A stretch of 64,000 nt of DNA from Amoebidium appalachense (taxonomy: Eukaryota > Ichthyosporea): NCBI GenBank assembly GCA_963693365.1, contig CAVNZM010000005.1:8866001-8930000 (forward strand). The letters run 5' to 3'. A program made the translations under genes and the position numbers. Numbering within the stretch: position 1 is the first letter of the stretch; each line of letters starts with the position of its first letter. Under the pieces are notes generated by a model. The model worked only from the letters and a program-made list of their open reading frames with translations. It searched no databases and was not told the DNA's origin. Shown here one piece after another: positions 61,436-64,000 of the stretch.

Positions 61436-61868
61436 GCGTGCAGCACGCACGTACACACACACATGCACTAGACACACACACACACACATCACAAAAAGAC
61501 ACATGACGAGGCTATACAAATAGTGATTTACAGTGGAGATCTAATAAGTATAAGGTGGCATCGTTTGCATGCCCAAACAACACACACACACACCAGTTTA
61601 AACGGTCATGTATCGCCAAATGTGGTTTGATAGACCACATAATACCGCAACACACACACGTCACATTCACAACAGACACCCAGAAAGATAGCCTACCTAA
61701 AAATTACAACATCCTTGATTTTATATAAACACGCGAAAGTACGACCTGTTTATTAGATGTATTGATTGGCTTGAGAAACACATCATTACAAAATTCTAGC
61801 ACACACACGCACACACACATACACACACACACACAACCAGCTGATACCGAGTGTCCCAGGGGAGCCCG

Positions 61869-61903
<35 letters not shown>

Positions 61904-63362
61904 GGGGAACCCTAATTGATTTTTCTTACTCTTTATGGTGTCTCGTAGAGAAAGTAAACCCTGATATAAAGTCAGCACCCGACATCTATGTACCTGATCA
62001 TGATATACCGTTGAGGGGATATTCCGAGCAAAAACCCCCCATACCTGAGACTGGTCTCTTTTTGCCTCGAGTAAACAGCGTAAACCTCATAGTGATTTCA
62101 GATGAGGAAACCCCCAATCAGGGATCGACCGGGCTCCCTGCTAACATAATCAAAAACCCGAGAAATCACATCCAATTTGCCACTGCTTGCAGAAACAGAT
62201 AGATTTACTTTGGATATACTGGGAACTTAAATGATGGGCCATCGTGATTTCCATACGACTTTTCTTAGAGCTCAGGCTGGGGAGAACGCTATGATTCATC
62301 AGTGCAACCGCTTCCCCCCCCCCCCCCCCCCTCCCCCCCCCTCCCCCCCAAACAATAAAACAATAACAACAATAGTAATATTGATAATAAAAAAATAATT
62401 TCTGCAGGGTCGAATACCAAGCAAGGAGGGAGGTCGCATGGAAGGCGGAGGAACAGCTCATTTTAAAGGAGCTTTCTGATTGGAAGGCCTCCACCCACGG
62501 GTTCCCCAACCGAAAATCGGAAAATCCGGAAAACTTGCGCACGCCGCGGTCCGTGCAATCGGAGAGAGGATCGGATGGAGCAACCACCCCGCTTGTCACC
62601 GCGACCGAAGCCATGCACCTTGGCGGGGCCTTGTTTTCGAACCCAATCTCACCAAACCCCGCTGCACCAAATCACAACTACACTTCCAATGGAAATTTCG
62701 GAGATTCAGTTCGATTGGATCCCCCCTTAGTCGCTACAGCTGCACGCCACAACATCGCAATAGACGTTTCCCCGTTTTCGTTATCCCTGGGCTCGCCGGC
62801 TGCGGCAGAAACGACCCCGGCTCCGGCTCGTGCCGTTGCATCATCCGTCGCAATGGGTCCCCCATTTGAAAATTCGTCCCGGAGAGATATAGTGCCCCAT
62901 GGGGCGGCATCGCGTCTCCCCTCTAACCTCTCTGCGTTTTCTACCACACCGGGTGACGGTGGGGGTTTTTCGTCTCCTCCGACCACACAGACTTTTGCTA
63001 CGGACACGGCATTGTTGGGGGCTTTTGCAAACTTCGCGCGTACCCCTGGGCGTTCGGTAGAATCCATCTCGCGAACATCGAGCGACCGGAGCCACGAAAA
63101 CCGGGCCGGGGCTGGTTTCGCCCCGACTTCGACGACTACGGATCGGATTGAGGAGTGGCTTCATTCATTGGATGAGACGGATCCGGTTTACGGGGCGGGT
63201 GAGGGGGCGCACATTCCTCTGGATCTGACGGATCCTGTTAATCCGCGTTTTTCACTGGGAGAGGGTCATGCGTCGATTGAGGCGTTCTTGAACCAGGTGC
63301 TGAGCGATCCGTTGTCGTTGGATATTTCTGTTGTTGCGCAATCCCCACCCGTAGGCATGTAG
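49462..63362 (+). CDS. bHLH-PAS transcription factor (CLOCK/ARNT-like architecture), 13 visible exons
   Basis: Exons: 49462-49522, 51962-52068, 53115-53196, 54423-54553, 55375-55461, 55763-55843, 56751-56909, 58079-58190, 59234-59331, 59911-59990, 60315-60416, 61026-61106 and 62408-63362 (TAG). All have GT-AG borders and consistent phases, giving about 711 residues. The 56909/58079 junction could instead be about 56921/58059, also in phase. The start codon exon was not found. The bHLH (about 29-83) has basic [10 protein letters not shown] (an E-x-x-R pattern as in E-box binders), helix 1 [10 protein letters not shown], then [21 protein letters not shown] (about 98-215) has [20 protein letters not shown] and [22 protein letters not shown] (about 255-360) has [31 protein letters not shown] and [14 protein letters not shown]. 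The tail 394-711 is Ser/Thr/Pro-rich and probably a regulatory or transactivation region. It is expected to be nuclear, dimeric and DNA-binding. Confidence 0.88.
49523..51961. other. bHLH-PAS intron 1
   Basis: About 2.4 kb, mostly unique, with (GT)n at 50217-50294 and 50304-50325 and a G-rich patch at 51848-51890. A 132-codon frame at 49802-50200 has no recognised family. Phase 1 donor A|GTAAGC, acceptor TCTTGTAG. Confidence 0.6.
52069..53055. repeat. bHLH-PAS intron 2: (GT)n at the donor, CT and C tracts, CA patch, (AT)n
   Basis: The exon ends ACG and is followed immediately by (GT)n (52069-52118). Then come GTTGGT repeats, CT-rich sequence (52330-52480), C-runs (52491-52515, 52637-52657, 52736-52759), CA (52760-52780) and (AT)n (52998-53029). 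Confidence 0.93.
53156..53385 (+). repeat. 115-bp tandem duplication copying an exon end and its donor
   Basis: The last ~40 bases of the second bHLH exon plus its donor and ~75 bases of intron (53156-53270) recur at 53271-53385. The second copy still encodes [10 protein letters not shown] and keeps an AAAG|GTAC donor at 53311, 115 bases after the first. It lacks an acceptor in front, so it should be intronic. Confidence 0.82.
54580..55340. repeat. bHLH-PAS intron 4: C-runs, T-rich, CCA repeats
   Basis: C-run at 54589-54610, TTC/T-rich at 54668-54758, poly-C at 54830-54880 leading into (CCA)n to 54910, and C-rich at 55110-55250. Confidence 0.92.
55467..56750. repeat. bHLH-PAS introns 5-6: G-rich, (GT)n then (CA)n
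   Basis: C-run at 55467-55490, G-rich at 55540-55615 and 55860-56080, (GT)n at 56378-56427, then (CA)n at 56553-56633 and 56666-56738. The last tract runs into the exon acceptor GGCACAG. Confidence 0.92.
56922..58058. other. bHLH-PAS intron 7: C-rich, CA patch, then unique DNA
   Basis: C-runs at 56926-56980 with A-rich AAATAA repeats, CA at 57049-57099, C-rich to 57470. Unique DNA at 57480-58050 contains two TGACGTCA palindromes (57841-57848 and 57852-57859) and no recognised gene. Confidence 0.7.
58191..61025. repeat. bHLH-PAS introns 8-11: GT-rich 5' parts and CA-rich 3' parts
   Basis: GT-rich at 58262-58400 and 58579-58621, G-rich at 58540-58700, C-runs at 58966-59006, CA and CTCA repeats at 59105-59230. 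C-runs at 59510-59535 and 59676-59735, CA at 59752-59780 and 59829-59892. GT-rich from the donor at 59991-60190. GT/G at 60478-60630 and CA at 60860-61024. Confidence 0.92.
61107..61529. repeat. bHLH-PAS intron 12, 5' part: C and CA tracts
   Basis: C-rich at 61117-61180 then interrupted CA to about 61500, up to the inserted retrotransposon. Confidence 0.9.
61530..62090 (+). mobile_element. Truncated non-LTR retrotransposon copy in a bHLH-PAS intron
   Basis: The copy begins within the element's coding tail ([17 protein letters not shown]), with decay near its stop. It continues with short CA, CCAGCTGATACCGAGTGTCC, an A-run (61869-61901), CGGGGAACCC and a 3' end at AAACAGCGTAAACC. It is the same element as at 21.1-22.7 kb. 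It is inserted in sense orientation in the last intron. Confidence 0.86.
62300..62407 (+). other. Pyrimidine tract and acceptor of the last bHLH-PAS exon
   Basis: C-run at 62313-62349, AT-rich spacer and acceptor TTTCTGCAG ending at 62407. The acceptor phase (one base completing AG|G) fits the preceding exon. Confidence 0.7.
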
Positions 63363-63584
63363 ATATACGAAGTGTGGATAGCCCGAGATTTGAATTTTCA
63401 AGTTTTTGTAGTCTGATTCGTCCCGATGGATGGATATGTATAATGTAACTTCAGGGTTGGGAGAGGCTGTGGTGTTTTTAAATGTTTCTTTTTTGAGCTA
63501 CGTAGGGTGTGTCTCCAGTTTTTTGCGTATATCTGTTTTACAATGAGTGATGTGTGCAGTGGAATGTATCATCCCCCCCTCCCC

Positions 63585-63617
<33 letters not shown>

Positions 63618-64000
63618 CACACACGCACCCACGTGCACGCACGCAGGCGCACAGGCACACACATACACACAGACTGACTGATATGTTTTGTTCTATAACG
63701 AAGTTGTTGTTGTTAATCACGGGTTTTTCTATTCGACGCGCGTGTTTGTGTTGATATGTTATAAATACATGTTGTGTTACTCCTCCTTTTCCTCCCTCCT
63801 CTTTGCAAAAAAAAAAAAAAAAAACTTTCTTTTTCTTTATGTATATGGTTGTGTCTAAACCCGACAGGAAATCTTTGAGACTCTGTTTTCCGGTGGAGAG
63901 AGATTACAGTTTCATGATCATTCATTATTCCACCTCTTTTTTAAATCATATATATATTTCACCTCCCAAGGTTTCCTCCCCCTGAATGTTGTGTGTGGAG
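63363..64000. other. 3' region of the bHLH-PAS gene
   Basis: A C-run at 63573-63612 followed by CA-like sequence, an A-run at 63807-63824, and unique AT-rich DNA to the window end. No canonical AATAAA was found. ATAAATA at about 63761 is the nearest variant. Confidence 0.55.

Overview
The window is nuclear DNA from a eukaryote. It has spliced genes with GT-AG introns, TATA and inverted-CCAAT promoters, AATAAA signals, non-LTR retrotransposons and a very high load of (GT)n, (CA)n, (GA)n and homopolymer G/C tracts. The gene content is a fungal/bacterial-type class II aldolase, an UNC93/DUF895-type membrane protein, a GT14 glycosyltransferase, EGF-like exons, a two-domain globin and a bHLH-PAS transcription factor. 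That mix best fits a unicellular opisthokont, perhaps an ichthyosporean-like holozoan. The placement is inference; no marker here proves it.

Layout. 0.8-7.0 kb: two glycolytic genes in divergent orientation, class II fructose-bisphosphate aldolase (-) and GAPDH (+), with a decayed hAT-type transposase remnant between them. 9.0-13.5 kb: a 5' exon of a GT14 (core-2/I-branching type) glycosyltransferase and, separately, a frameshifted GT14 C-terminal remnant, both on -. 18.3-19.6 kb: two EGF-like exons (-). 20.4-22.7 kb: two inward-facing non-LTR retrotransposon 3' ends flanking a fold-back element. 23.6-28.5 kb: a head-to-head inverted duplication of an UNC93-like gene. One copy is a pseudogene carrying a 512-bp TIR element, the other is intact, and a third copy may have left only its 3' flank near 17.6 kb. 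34.5-40.5 kb: a six-exon gene for a protein with two tandem globin domains. 44.0-46.2 kb: two inverted-repeat (fold-back) elements and a tRNA-derived SINE-like head. 49.5-63.4 kb: a gene of at least 13 exons for a bHLH-PAS transcription factor. All its exon phases join except for one boundary with two equally good solutions, and one intron carries a truncated retrotransposon.

Most of the remaining sequence is simple repeat. The repeats are not placed at random. In the two large spliced genes, introns that hold both a (GT)n and a (CA)n tract have the main tracts in the order GT then CA on the sense strand, so the transcript could fold the two intron ends together. Composite homopolymers almost always read C-run then A-run (equivalently T-run then G-run). 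FBA and GAPDH are housekeeping glycolysis. UNC93-like proteins are MFS-type membrane proteins. The two-domain globin (haem ligand/redox) and the bHLH-PAS factor are the most unusual genes here. They sit in the same orientation about 9 kb apart, but nothing in the sequence proves a functional link.
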